Part shown: positions 1-7,908 of the stretch, piece by piece | Numbering within the stretch: the stretch's first letter is position 1 | Layout of the letters: each line of letters starts with the position of its first letter | Assembly (NCBI GenBank): GCA_014651175.1 | Contig: BMWJ01000023.1 | Span: forward strand, 1-64,000 | Direction: 5' to 3' | Length of the DNA stretch: 64,000 nt | DNA from: Streptomyces clavifer | GTDB lineage: Bacteria; Actinomycetota; Actinomycetes; Streptomycetales; Streptomycetaceae | Translations under genes and position numbers: made by a program | Notes under the pieces: generated by a model | Seen by the model: only the letters and a program-made list of their open reading frames with translations | Told to the model about the DNA's origin: nothing | Databases searched by the model: none

Positions 1-237
1 ATGTCCGTTCTCAGATCCGCAGGATCCAGTGTCTCGTGTGTTCAACATCAGGGGTCAAGGCCCGAAGACACCTCGCCTTGGTCAACCGGGCCACTGATCG
101 GCGAGGCCAGTGGTCCGCCGATCTACTTCCCCATCCGGTGGAGCATGGCCGAGGAGGCGTCGGCCTACGCGGCGGCCGTCGCGGAGTCCATGGGCCTGAC
201 CTGCTTCGATGTACAGCAGAACCGGCTCAGGCCGTGA
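1..237 (+). CDS. 3' end of an unidentified gene (5' end outside window)
   Basis: The frame is open from the first base to a TGA at 235-237, so this is either a small gene or the tail of a longer one. Its last 40 residues look like genuine coding sequence and end in a pattern of the type CFDVQQNRLRP, which I have the impression of seeing at the end of small actinomycete hypotheticals; I cannot name the family. The first 30 residues look less protein-like, so the upstream part may be decayed. The IS element begins about ten bases after the stop and did not create it. Confidence 0.4.
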   Translation: MSVLRSAGSSVSCVQHQGSRPEDTSPWSTGPLIGEASGPPIYFPIRWSMAEEASAYAAAVAESMGLTCFDVQQNRLRP

Positions 238-246
238 GAAGGCTGG

Positions 247-1112
247 CTAAGACGGCGTTTCAGCGGGTGAGTCTGCGGTAGTTGATGAGGCTGGTCGCGA
301 TCGCAGTGAAGGCCAGGAAGTGTTCCGGCTTGCGCTCATAGCGGCGGTGCAGACGCCTGCAGCCGGCGAGCCAGGACATGGTGCGTTCGACGACCCAGCG
401 GTGACGGCCCAGCCGGGCGGAGCTTTCCTTCCCGCGACGGGCGATCCGGGGCGTGATTCCACGCTCACGGAACCATCGCCGCTGGTGGTTGTAGTCGTAA
501 CCCTTGTCGCCGTGCAGCTTGGACGGTCGGCGCCGCCGCGGCCCGCGTGGACTGCGGATGGGAGGTATGCCCTGCACGAGGGGCTGCAGGGCGAGGCTGT
601 CATGCGTATTCGCGGCGGAGATCGCCACCGAGATCGGCAGGCCCGACCGGTCGACAATCAGGTGGATTTTCGATCCATTCTTGCCACGATCGGTCGGACT
701 CGGTCCCGTCAGATGCCCCCTTTGAGGGCCCGGACGCTGACGGAGTCGATGGCGCAGCGCGACCAGTCCAACTCCCCGCGTGCACCGAGTTCGTCAAGGA
801 TGACCCGATGCAGCCGAGCCCACACACGGGCCTTGGACCACTGGGCAAAACGCCGATAGACGGTGGGCCAGGCCGGCCCGAACACTGGCGGCAGCTGCCG
901 CCAGGAACAGCCGGACGTCGCCACGAACACGATCGCCGTCAACACCTCACGGTCACTGGCCCTCCGCCGCCCGCCTCCCTGCGGACGTATGAGCTCCGTC
1001 GGAGGCACCACCCGCCGAAACAACTCCCACATCTCGTCGGGCACCAACCGCTCAGCAAGGATCGTCATGCTCAGACCAACGAGTGATCCTGCCAAAAGAA
1101 ACGATGTCTTAG
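247..1112 (-). mobile_element. IS5-family insertion sequence (IS427-like group)
   Basis: Imperfect terminal inverted repeats AGACGGCGTTTC (left, from 250) and AGACATCGTTTC (right, complement ending at 1109) are each flanked by TA, which fits the TA target duplication of IS427-type IS5 elements. The IS is about 860 bp and holds one transposase gene in two overlapping frames on the minus strand. It landed 49 bases downstream of the LanB stop codon, between the lanthipeptide operon and the gene tail to the left. The frames and ends look intact, so it may still be mobile. Confidence 0.85.
260..1095 (-). CDS. IS5-family transposase made by -1 frameshift
   Basis: The upstream frame (1095 to 709) encodes a 128-residue N-terminal DUF4096-type helix-turn-helix half with MWELF, TAIVFVATSGCSWRQLPP and ending in VRALKGGI. 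The downstream frame (to 260) encodes the DDE half with GDKGYDYNHQRRWFRERGI and RWVVERTMSWLAGCRRLHRRYER. The two frames are related by a -1 shift, and a purine-rich AAAGGGGGC slippery run lies exactly at the junction near 710-720. Reading through it joins KGG to HLTGPSPTDRGKNGSKIHL, the usual continuation in this family. The product cuts and joins the IS ends. No frame-disrupting mutation is seen beyond the programmed shift. Confidence 0.85.
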
Positions 1113-1160
1113 GGTCCCGAGCAGGCTCAATGCCTCCGTGGCGCGGGGCCCGCCCACACG

Positions 1161-4100
1161 CTATCGAAGTCCGTTCCGCTCAGAGTGGTCCAATGCTGGA
1201 GTCCGGGTCACTGGAGCGCGGATCAAGCTGGCCCGGGTGCGGCGGAGCAGTTCCACAGCCAGCGACTCCTCTAGGGAGTCCGTCCCGAAGAGGCGGTTGG
1301 CGTGCAGGTGCACGTAGCTGTGAGACAGCTCGTTGACAGAGCGCAGCATGCGCCCGTCGCGATGGAGTGAGTTGATCATGCCGATGGCCGGTTCGAGCGC
1401 CGAGCGCCGTGCGCTCAGCAGACGGGACACTTCACCGTTTGCAGGAAGGGAAGCGCCCAGCGCCTGACGCAGCTCGCTCTTCCGCTTCCGGTACTCGGAA
1501 CCGCCGACGCGTGATTGCGGCGAGCTGCCGTAGGAGAAGACCGCCCGCTCCTCGTGTGACAGGCCTAGGCAGGAGAGCAGGTCGTCCATGCTGATCACGG
1601 CAAGTTCCAACAGGTCGACGCCCAGCCAGCCTGCGGAATGCGCGCGGAGCATGGCGGCGACGCTCGGGCTGTCGGCCATGAAGAGTGCCTCCGCGCCCGC
1701 CATCCCCTCCCGGCCCCCGTACCTGTCGACTTCACGTTCATAGGTCTCGAAGGAGAACCTCGTACAGAAGCCGTCGGCCTGCAGCCCGCCGGCCCAGGCA
1801 CATGCGTGCTCCATCAGCGGCCCGATGAGCGTGGCCGGGTTCCCGTGGAAGCGGAGACGCACATGGTGTTCCGGGTCCGCGTAGCGCACGAAGAACCAAC
1901 CGTCCGAGAGACCGGACTGGGTGACGTACTTTCCGAAGCTGTCAAGAGAGCTGCCGATCAGATGGTCCTCGTGTCGAGGATCGCAGTAGAGCTTCAGATA
2001 CAGCCAGTCACTGCCTGGTGGGCGCAGGCTCACCTCCGGCTCGACAGTATGGATGACGAGGGGCGGGCTGCTGCGGGACGGCTCTTCCCGGCGTCTCACC
2101 AGAGGCGCGACAACCTCGCACATATGGCCGCCGTCCGTCCCCGTCAACCAAGCGTGCTCCGGCCCCGGCAGGGCTTCGTGGAGCAGAGCGGACTGGCCGG
2201 CGGGAACCGTCTTGAGCTCTTCGCGGAGCAGTTCGACGTCCCTTGAGTCGTGGAGGTCAAGGAGGAGACGATTGTCGCCGACCGACAGGTACAGATGACG
2301 AGGGACGTCCCATGTGGTCTGCCAGGCCGACAGCGCCGCCGTGAAACGATCGCCGGAGCCGGGCCCGAGTACGTCCGCAGGGTTGAGCCGCCACTGGGCG
2401 AGGGACAGGACGGTCCGACCCCGCTGCACTCGAGGCAAGAACGAGAGACCGGCTGCCGGCCCCCACGAGAACGAGGTGAGCTGGCACCTGCCGTCATGGG
2501 CGGCTTCGAGCAGGAACCGCGCGGCGGCGGGCGCTCTCCTGGGATTGAGCATGTGGCCCTGGACCCCGATCACCTCGACTCCGCCCGCGGGCCAGACGAT
2601 CACGAAGCGGTCGGCTCGAAGACCGACGACGAGCTCGCTGACAGGGATGACTCCCCGTGCCGACGTGCCGGGCCAGGCGTCGACGACGATCTGGTGGTCC
2701 CGGACGGCGGGTCGCAGCGCGACGTTCGTGGAGCGGGGAGGGTTGGGTGCGTACACCACCTCGGCGAACAGCACGTGCGGCTCACGCTCCTGCTCGGTGC
2801 GGGCCAGCTCCGCAAGCGCGTCGCAGGCAGCCGGGCCAAGGAGGTCGGCGAACCGCCCGAGGGTGCGGCCGGCGGCCGGCGCGCCCGGCTGGGGTCCGAC
2901 GACGAGCTGGAAGTAACCTCTGTCGATGGCCGTCGGCGAGGTGGCCGCGAGGGAGAACGACAGGTCGAGTGAGGGCGGGACGTTCTCCGGGCCGGGCTCG
3001 GACGTGGCCAGCCGTGCGAGGACGTCGTCGCTGAGCTGCAACACCGTGCGGTGTTCGCGGTTTGCCTTTAGGGCCAGGTCGAGTAGCAACCGGTCACGCC
3101 GCTGCCGGCTGGGCGTTCCGTCATCGCGCGTTCCGTGTGCGAAAGGTTCCCCGAGTCCCGTCGAGGGGTCGAGAAGCTCGAGTAGAGGAACTTGGCGGTA
3201 TGGCCCGTATCGGGCTTTGAAGGCCCGTCGATAGGCTGCCATGTGCGGCATTCCCGTGGGGAAGGGGCTCAAGCGCAGGAGCAGTTCGGCGGCCGAAGCC
3301 GCTTCGGCGGCCACCGAGGTGTGGAGAGCGGCGGCCTGAAGTGAGAGCGCCGTATCCGTCTGTACAAGACTTGGCGTGCCCACCGTGTCGGCACGCAGCT
3401 TGCCCATGCGGTGGAGGAGGGCAGGCAGGCGCTCTGCTTTCCGGTCGAGGGGCAGCCGATCCCACTGGGTGCACGCATGAGCCAGTCGGGCCAGCTCCCG
3501 GGCCTTGGCCCAAGCATGGCGAGACGGGGTGCCCCCAAGACAGGCGCGCAGGCGCGTCACCGGGTCGCCGCTGGTCGGCGCCGGGCGCAGCTCCGAGATC
3601 AGGAAGCCCTGCGCGCGCAGGTCGTCCACCAATCGGCCGGCCTTCTCGGGGGTGGCTCCGGGCGCGTCCGAGACCGCCTTCTCCAGGTCGGCCCGGCAGA
3701 TGGGTGTCCGTGCCGCGGTGAGCACACGGCGCACGGCGGAGGTGGCCCGCACGGAGGTTCCCGCTCCGGGACCCTCGGTGAGGGTGGCACGACCACTGCG
3801 CAGGAGGATCGCGGGATGGGTGATGAGGCGGAGGTGAGGGCTGATGTCCAGGTCGGCGTCGAGCTGCTCCGTCAGGTCGTGCAGCAATCCCATGTCGGCC
3901 CGCGTGCGCGTGCGTGACGCGGCCGGGGTGAAGGCGAAATCCGTAGCCGGAGCCCACCGCGCCAGGCTGACTCCGGCGAACAGGCCGAAGGGGGTCGGCC
4001 TGGTGGTCATCCTGATGAGATACCGCCTGAGCTTGCGGAGCAGCCGGGGAGCCGACCGGTCCTGCGGGCCGGTCCGTTCCAGCGCCGCGGCGAGGTCGGG

Positions 4101-4292
4101 GCTGGCCACCCACAGCGCGAGGCGCAGCAACGGATCGCGTGGGGCGAGGGAGGCGTCGGAGTCGGCCGCGGGGGCTGCCTGGCGTGCGTCTGCGGGGAGC
4201 AGCGGGGCCCGCACCAGGGCCCATTCGAGTGGTTCATAGAGCGCTGGACCGATGCCGCGGTGGCTCGGGAGTGAGCGGTCGTGCCCGGTCAT
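1161..4292 (-). CDS. lanB: Class I lanthipeptide dehydratase (LanB)
   Basis: A full-length LanB of 1043 residues. The N-terminal glutamylation domain carries the family signature TRPTPFGLFAG at about residues 97-107; the C-terminal elimination (SpaB_C) domain begins around residue 760 with SDWLYLKLYCDP and contains FETYEREVDRYGG and SHSYVHLHANRL. LanB enzymes use glutamyl-tRNA to dehydrate Ser/Thr of a precursor to Dha/Dhb. The start chosen is the ATG at 4292, which overlaps the lanC stop (ATGA). The same frame is open up to 4709, but that part is Arg-rich read-through inside lanC. It is the last gene of the precursor-lanC-lanB operon and probably translationally coupled. No transporter or leader protease lies beside it. 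Confidence 0.93.
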   Translation of the reverse strand: MTGHDRSLPSHRGIGPALYEPLEWALVRAPLLPADARQAAPAADSDASLAPRDPLLRLALWVASPDLAAALERTGPQDRSAPRLLRKLRRYLIRMTTRPTPFGLFAGVSLARWAPATDFAFTPAASRTRTRADMGLLHDLTEQLDADLDISPHLRLITHPAILLRSGRATLTEGPGAGTSVRATSAVRRVLTAARTPICRADLEKAVSDAPGATPEKAGRLVDDLRAQGFLISELRPAPTSGDPVTRLRACLGGTPSRHAWAKARELARLAHACTQWDRLPLDRKAERLPALLHRMGKLRADTVGTPSLVQTDTALSLQAAALHTSVAAEAASAAELLLRLSPFPTGMPHMAAYRRAFKARYGPYRQVPLLELLDPSTGLGEPFAHGTRDDGTPSRQRRDRLLLDLALKANREHRTVLQLSDDVLARLATSEPGPENVPPSLDLSFSLAATSPTAIDRGYFQLVVGPQPGAPAAGRTLGRFADLLGPAACDALAELARTEQEREPHVLFAEVVYAPNPPRSTNVALRPAVRDHQIVVDAWPGTSARGVIPVSELVVGLRADRFVIVWPAGGVEVIGVQGHMLNPRRAPAAARFLLEAAHDGRCQLTSFSWGPAAGLSFLPRVQRGRTVLSLAQWRLNPADVLGPGSGDRFTAALSAWQTTWDVPRHLYLSVGDNRLLLDLHDSRDVELLREELKTVPAGQSALLHEALPGPEHAWLTGTDGGHMCEVVAPLVRRREEPSRSSPPLVIHTVEPEVSLRPPGSDWLYLKLYCDPRHEDHLIGSSLDSFGKYVTQSGLSDGWFFVRYADPEHHVRLRFHGNPATLIGPLMEHACAWAGGLQADGFCTRFSFETYEREVDRYGGREGMAGAEALFMADSPSVAAMLRAHSAGWLGVDLLELAVISMDDLLSCLGLSHEERAVFSYGSSPQSRVGGSEYRKRKSELRQALGASLPANGEVSRLLSARRSALEPAIGMINSLHRDGRMLRSVNELSHSYVHLHANRLFGTDSLEESLAVELLRRTRASLIRAPVTRTPALDHSERNGLR

Positions 4293-5668
4293 GACTGGAG
4301 GAAGACCCGATCCCAGACCGGCTCGACGCCCGTGGCGGCGGCGAGGAGGGTCATGGCGACGCCGGCGGCACCGTCGAGCAGCCCGGCTCGGTCCACTGCG
4401 GTGTCCTCTGCCTCCACGGAGGCGTAGCCGAACGGCCGCTCGGGCTCGTAGACGGCTAGGAGCCGGTCGGTGAGCCCGGTGACGGAGTCCGCAAAGCAGT
4501 CCGGCACAGTGTCGTGCGAGAACCGCAGCACGGTGTGGAGCAGTCCGGCGACCCCGTGGCAGAACGTGGGTGAGGTGAGATGCCGCAACGCGAAGGGACG
4601 TCGTAGGACGCTGGCCATTCCGTCGACCGCCATGCGGCGAAGGTCTTCGTCGTTCAGGGCTTCCCCGGCGAGCCACAGGGCGCGAGCCACCCCCGGCGTG
4701 CCGTAGCACCAGGCGCTCCGCGTAGGTGCCGGCTTCTGTTTAAGCGCCGGGAGACCTTCCGGCGTCATCGCCACGGCGTCGGGCCAGCTCACTCCCCAGG
4801 CGTCCTCGACGCGGTGTGACAGTAGCCACTGGGCCAGGACGCTGATCGCCTCGGCTTGCCCGGGGACCTCGTGGCCGGCTCGCAGTGCAAGTGACAGGAT
4901 GGCCAACGGCCCGGGGATGCCGTGCGCGAGTCCGCAGTTGAAGTTTCCCGAGGGATAGAGACGGCGCGCCGATTCGGTCTGCAGATACTCTGCCGGGGTG
5001 GCCCAGCGCGGCATCCCGTCCACCTGCTCGGTAAGCCGGACCAGGGCAATCAAGATCTCGGGAAGAATGCCGTGCGAATCGCGTCTCAGCAAGTATGACG
5101 CGAGCCCGCTCGCCCCGGAGATCAGATCGAACACGTTCACCGGCATGCCGGGTCGGCGGGTTCCCAGCCTCGAAGCAACCGCCAACCCCTGCGGCGCGAT
5201 CATCGCGTCGACAACGGCGAGCGCTCTTTGATAGCGGTCACCGCCCCGACTGAATGACTCCAGAGCGAACGCGAAGCCGCCGAGTCCGGCGAAAAGGCCG
5301 GAATGCTTAGGCCCGTCGCTCGACTCCACGGCCGCCATTCCTTCAGCAAGGAACCCGTGGCCGATCGCGTCCCATCCCTCTACGGGAAAACACTGATGGA
5401 AGTAGGAGCACATCACGGCGATTCCGGAGTTTCCGTCGGCGAGTCCGTACGGGTTCCAGTTGACAAACTTCGGATATCGCGCCTGGCTGCGGGCGAGCGG
5501 AAGAGACTTCATGATACGCGCCTGGTCGGCGACGCGTACAGCGACATCACGTGCGACGAACAGCGCCCCGCTGCGTCGGCTTGCGTCGAGAGCGCTGCCC
5601 CAGGACGACGAGGGTTCACTGTGGCATGCGGTGGAACCAAGCACTTGGCTTCCTCTGGCGTCAGCCAT
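4289..5668 (-). CDS. lanC: Lanthipeptide cyclase (LanC)
   Basis: A 459-residue LanC-family alpha/alpha-barrel protein. The expected glycine-rich repeats are present: HSGLFAGLGGFAFAL (122-136), GLAHGIPGPLAIL (247-259), WCYGTPG (320-326) and FCHGVAG (369-375). His249 is the probable catalytic acid/base, and Cys321, Cys370 and His371 are the zinc ligands, so all key residues are present. LanC enzymes add Cys thiols onto Dha/Dhb to form lanthionine and methyllanthionine rings. The ATG at 5668 lies 8 bp inside the end of the precursor gene, and its stop overlaps the lanB start. This gives a tight three-gene operon. Confidence 0.93.
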   Translation of the reverse strand: MADARGSQVLGSTACHSEPSSSWGSALDASRRSGALFVARDVAVRVADQARIMKSLPLARSQARYPKFVNWNPYGLADGNSGIAVMCSYFHQCFPVEGWDAIGHGFLAEGMAAVESSDGPKHSGLFAGLGGFAFALESFSRGGDRYQRALAVVDAMIAPQGLAVASRLGTRRPGMPVNVFDLISGASGLASYLLRRDSHGILPEILIALVRLTEQVDGMPRWATPAEYLQTESARRLYPSGNFNCGLAHGIPGPLAILSLALRAGHEVPGQAEAISVLAQWLLSHRVEDAWGVSWPDAVAMTPEGLPALKQKPAPTRSAWCYGTPGVARALWLAGEALNDEDLRRMAVDGMASVLRRPFALRHLTSPTFCHGVAGLLHTVLRFSHDTVPDCFADSVTGLTDRLLAVYEPERPFGYASVEAEDTAVDRAGLLDGAAGVAMTLLAAATGVEPVWDRVFLQS

Positions 5669-6266
5669 TCGGGCAGGGAGGGGTGCACATCGTCGGGATG
5701 CAACTCAAAGCTGTGTCCCAGTTGTCCTCCGGATAACATTCCAGCCCGGTGTGGCACGTCGCATCGCACGCCGTTTCACCGCACGTTTGACACGTCGTGC
5801 AGGTGCAGGTGTACCAGCCCGCAGTATGGCATTCCTCCCGGGTATCGGTGTCGCATGTGTACATCGAGTACCCCGTCTCACCCGGATTCGTGGCAGGCCT
5901 CGTGCGTCGGCGCCTGACATTCAGATCGAATTCGTCCGGCGGGCGGGCCACCGTGGTGTGCGTGTAGGCGATATCAGCACCTTTCCTCAAGGTGATCTGC
6001 GTGGCTTCGCTCCCCGGAAACGGCGCCTTGTCCGGAGGAATGCGCGAACTTCGCAGGACGTCATCGACGGAGAACTCGATGAAGTAGTCGAGCTCTGCGG
6101 TGAAGTAAAGACGCCTGTGGCCGGGGCGGTCGCTGTCCCCGAGTACCCCGTTCAGAGTCACACCAGCGATCGGCGGCTTTGACGGGTCAGGACGCAACTT
6201 CTCGACGAGAGGGTCCTGTGAGCGTTCGCCTTCTCTGGAACCGCCCTCGTCCGCAGGGTCGGCCAT
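5661..6266 (-). CDS. lanA: Large Thr/Cys-rich class I lanthipeptide precursor
   Basis: First gene of the operon, 201 residues. Residues 1-130 contain no Cys and hold a structured-looking segment (LYFTAELDYFIEF at 53-65, EATQITLRKGADIAY at 87-101) followed by DEFDLNVRRRR (111-121). FDLN matches the F-(N/D)-L-(D/N) box that class I leaders use to bind LanB/LanC. The last 70 residues hold 12 Cys (138, 146, 154, 156, 159, 162, 167, 171, 177, 189, 194, 198), 15 Thr and 2 Ser, with runs such as CTCTTCQTC. The tail is therefore a plausible core with up to 12 rings, mostly methyllanthionine. A GGGAG ribosome site precedes the ATG, and the stop lies inside the lanC start region. Length and ring density are far above ordinary lantibiotics. 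The cleavage site is not evident. Confidence 0.85.
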   Translation of the reverse strand: MADPADEGGSREGERSQDPLVEKLRPDPSKPPIAGVTLNGVLGDSDRPGHRRLYFTAELDYFIEFSVDDVLRSSRIPPDKAPFPGSEATQITLRKGADIAYTHTTVARPPDEFDLNVRRRRTRPATNPGETGYSMYTCDTDTREECHTAGWYTCTCTTCQTCGETACDATCHTGLECYPEDNWDTALSCIPTMCTPPCPNG

Positions 6267-6374
6267 GATGCGCTCCCTACACAGCTCTCAGGTCCCGACT
6301 GCTTACAGCCGGAAATTCACGAGTGTCCCGATTGTTTCTCACCCCAGGTGGGGCCGCTAGGAGCGTCTGGGTGA

Positions 6375-6560
6375 TTTTGCGGGAACGGACGGCAGAGCGG
6401 CGGGCCGCGGGCCTGCTGACATCGACGGCTCTCGGGTCCGGGCCCTCAAAGGGGGGCTCACACCGGACCTTCGCCAGTCGACCGCGCGCCCGGGCAGCAA
6501 TCACCACCTGATCACCGACCGGCACGGCACCCCTTGGCCGTCTCGCTGACCGGCGGAAAC
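6375..6560 (+). pseudogene. Internal remnant of a second IS5-family transposase
   Basis: One frame reads DIDGSRVRALKGG and another nearby frame reads HHLITDRHGTPW before a stop at about 6549. These are conserved pieces around the frameshift site of IS5-family transposases, the same region seen intact in the IS at 260-1095. The N-terminal helix-turn-helix half and the C-terminal catalytic half are missing, and the reading frame shifts within the remnant. It is on the plus strand, upstream of and divergent from the lanthipeptide operon, and records an old insertion or deletion. Confidence 0.6.
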
Positions 6561-6676
6561 CGCCCTGACGTCAAGACCGAGCAATGGATCTGAGACACCT
6601 GTTGCCGTGTCACCTGGACGGCTCCGAGGGCACGCGGGTGGGTCTGCTGAGACAGCAAACCCACTGAGACAGGTGA

Positions 6677-7036
6677 ACTGTTCCTAACGGCCTGTTCCAC
6701 GAGCTGGCCGAAGGCCGGGCCCCGGACAACTTCGCCTGGGTCTACAGCCTGGGAGGCCGGGAGGACCGCGCCGTCGACCTCACCGCCCGGCACGCCGACG
6801 TGTTCCCCGACGAGGAGGCACTGACCGCCGCGGGTTACTCCTCACAGTCGGCATCCGATCTCCTCGCGGTCTACGGACCCGAACGTGTCGGAATCCCTGC
6901 GAACAACATCCCGACGCTGCGGAAGAAGCAGGGCCGGGCAAGATTCAGCGAACTTCAGCGCACCGCCGATGAGCGCCGGGACCGCAAGCGGATCCGTCAC
7001 GAACAGCCGAAGGCGACCGGAAGCATCCTCCGCTGA
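6677..7036 (+). pseudogene. 5'-truncated gene of unknown function
   Basis: Open from just after a TGA at 6674 to a TGA at 7034-7036, with no convincing start before a GTG at 6800. The translation looks like real coding sequence (DNFAWVYSLGGREDRAVDL, then DLLAVYGPERVGIPANN) and ends in a basic tail. I do not recognise the family. It follows the transposase remnant and is followed by a strong terminator hairpin at 7164-7201. I read it as the surviving 3' part of an element gene whose 5' end was lost in the rearrangement at about 6560-6680. Confidence 0.45.
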
Positions 7037-7163
7037 CCAACGGCCCCGCCCCGCCAACACGTGACCACCACCACCGCTCCTCCCCCTCCCCCGAGCCAGT
7101 CCCACCGTGCGCAGCGCGCAGCCGTCGGCAGAGCGGGTCCGCCGGCCATCCCTTGACCAGACC

Positions 7164-7201
7164 ACGGCCACCGGCCGGGCAACCGCCCGGCCGGTGGCCG
7201 T
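7164..7201 (+). terminator. Perfect 17-bp hairpin terminator
   Basis: Arms ACGGCCACCGGCCGGGC (7164-7180) and its exact complement (7185-7201) are separated by a four-base loop AACC. No U-run follows, which is common for Streptomyces terminators. It probably ends transcription of the truncated gene to its left. Confidence 0.7.
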
Positions 7202-7293
7202 TGCGTTGTGGCTCGGGTGTGTTCGGGGTGCTGGCGTCCGGCCGGGCTCCGAAGCCGTGAGCGCAGAACTCCCCAAGAAATCGACCGAATTGG

Positions 7294-7302
7294 TGATAGA
7301 AT
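7294..7302 (+). promoter_or_regulatory. Extended -10 promoter (TGaTAGAAT)
   Basis: TG-A-TAGAAT is followed after exactly five bases by ATGTC at 7308, the arrangement of a leaderless transcript. The same spacing and -10 type occur at 9119-9127, 16214-16222 and, with a weaker TG, at 20139-20149. I see no matching -35 box. It probably drives the leader and the gene at 7382. Confidence 0.55.
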
Positions 7303-7317
7303 TCTTTATGTCGGGAA

Positions 7318-7356
7318 GTCGGAAGGGGTTGGCCCCCCGGACGACACCCAAACCGC
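7318..7356 (+). promoter_or_regulatory. Leader RNA element, copy 1 (TTGGCC hairpin plus CCAA)
   Basis: Hairpin GTCG/GAA/GGGG-TTGGCC-CCCC/GGA/CGAC (7318-7345) has a purine-rich internal loop. Downstream CCAA (7348-7351) is complementary to the loop TTGG, and CCGC (7353-7356) follows. The hairpin ends 36 nt before the start codon at 7382. The element is one of seven in this window, with different stem sequences but the same loop and tail. A leaderless peptide from 7308 (MSGSRKGLAPRTTPKP) would be translated through it. Confidence 0.65.
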
Positions 7357-7381
7357 ATCACCGCACCCCAGGAGGCCCGCG

Positions 7382-7771
7382 ATGGACCGAATCACTGTTG
7401 ATGTCGAGATCGACGGCACGACGCACCAGTTCACCCTGCTGCTCACCGAGCTGAACAAGCGCACCGAGTCCTACGGCGCTCTGCTGGGCGGGGACAGGAC
7501 CGGTCTGGAGGCCCAGGTGACGGTGCTGGAGCCCGGCCAAGACGAGGGGAACACGTTCTTCCTGTCCCGGCTGGTCGGCGAAGGGGACTGGGTCATCGAC
7601 GCGAAGTTCGGGCCCAACAGCTTCCCCCACTGGAGCCACGGATTCGGCGCCCGGTACACGAAGCTGCGCGGCCTGCTGCCGGAGTTCGGCGACGTTCTGG
7701 ACGACGCGGCCCGTGAGCGGAAGCTGGCCGCGGCGATCGGCCGGGACGTCCCGCTCGAACTCGTCAGCTGA
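7382..7771 (+). CDS. Conserved hypothetical of the element, 129 aa
   Basis: A small acidic soluble protein starting MDRITVDVEI, with no signal peptide or membrane segment; motifs include LTELNKRTESYGALLGG and FGARYTKLRGLLPEF. I do not recognise a domain. The ATG at 7382 is chosen because AGGAGG lies 7 bases upstream; the in-frame extension to 7208 has poor composition. It is the first gene of the block expressed from the leaderless-type promoter at 7294 and carries leader copy 1. A perfect hairpin follows the stop. Confidence 0.75.
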   Translation: MDRITVDVEIDGTTHQFTLLLTELNKRTESYGALLGGDRTGLEAQVTVLEPGQDEGNTFFLSRLVGEGDWVIDAKFGPNSFPHWSHGFGARYTKLRGLLPEFGDVLDDAARERKLAAAIGRDVPLELVS

Positions 7772-7780
7772 CTCAGCGCC

Positions 7781-7816
7781 CCTCCCGGGGCAGCGTCCGA
7801 CAGCTGCCCCGGGAGG
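7781..7816 (+). terminator. Perfect 14-bp hairpin after the 129-aa gene
   Basis: CCTCCCGGGGCAGC (7781-7794) pairs exactly with 7803-7816 across an 8-base loop. It begins nine bases after the stop. It lies immediately upstream of the next leader hairpin. Confidence 0.65.
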
Positions 7817-7831
7817 AAGGCCCGCCGGATC

Positions 7832-7882
7832 GGGGCGGGGCGACGGTTGGCCCCGTCGCCCCGCCCCGCGGACCCGAGCCAC
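7832..7882 (+). promoter_or_regulatory. Leader RNA element, copy 2
   Basis: A perfect 15-bp stem (7832-7846 with 7853-7867) is closed by TTGGCC. Downstream CCGA (7874-7877) can pair with the loop TTGG using one G-U pair, followed by CCAC where the other copies have CCGC. The hairpin ends 41 nt before the dprA start. No -10 box is seen just upstream, so it may be reached by read-through of the preceding hairpin. Confidence 0.65.
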
Positions 7883-7908
7883 ACCACCCACTGCACTGCG
7901 AGGTATTC

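Noticed and set aside
4293..4709. N-terminal extension of LanB
   Set aside because: The extra residues are Arg/Pro-rich translation of lanC in another frame; the ATG overlapping the lanC stop gives a normal LanB N-terminus.
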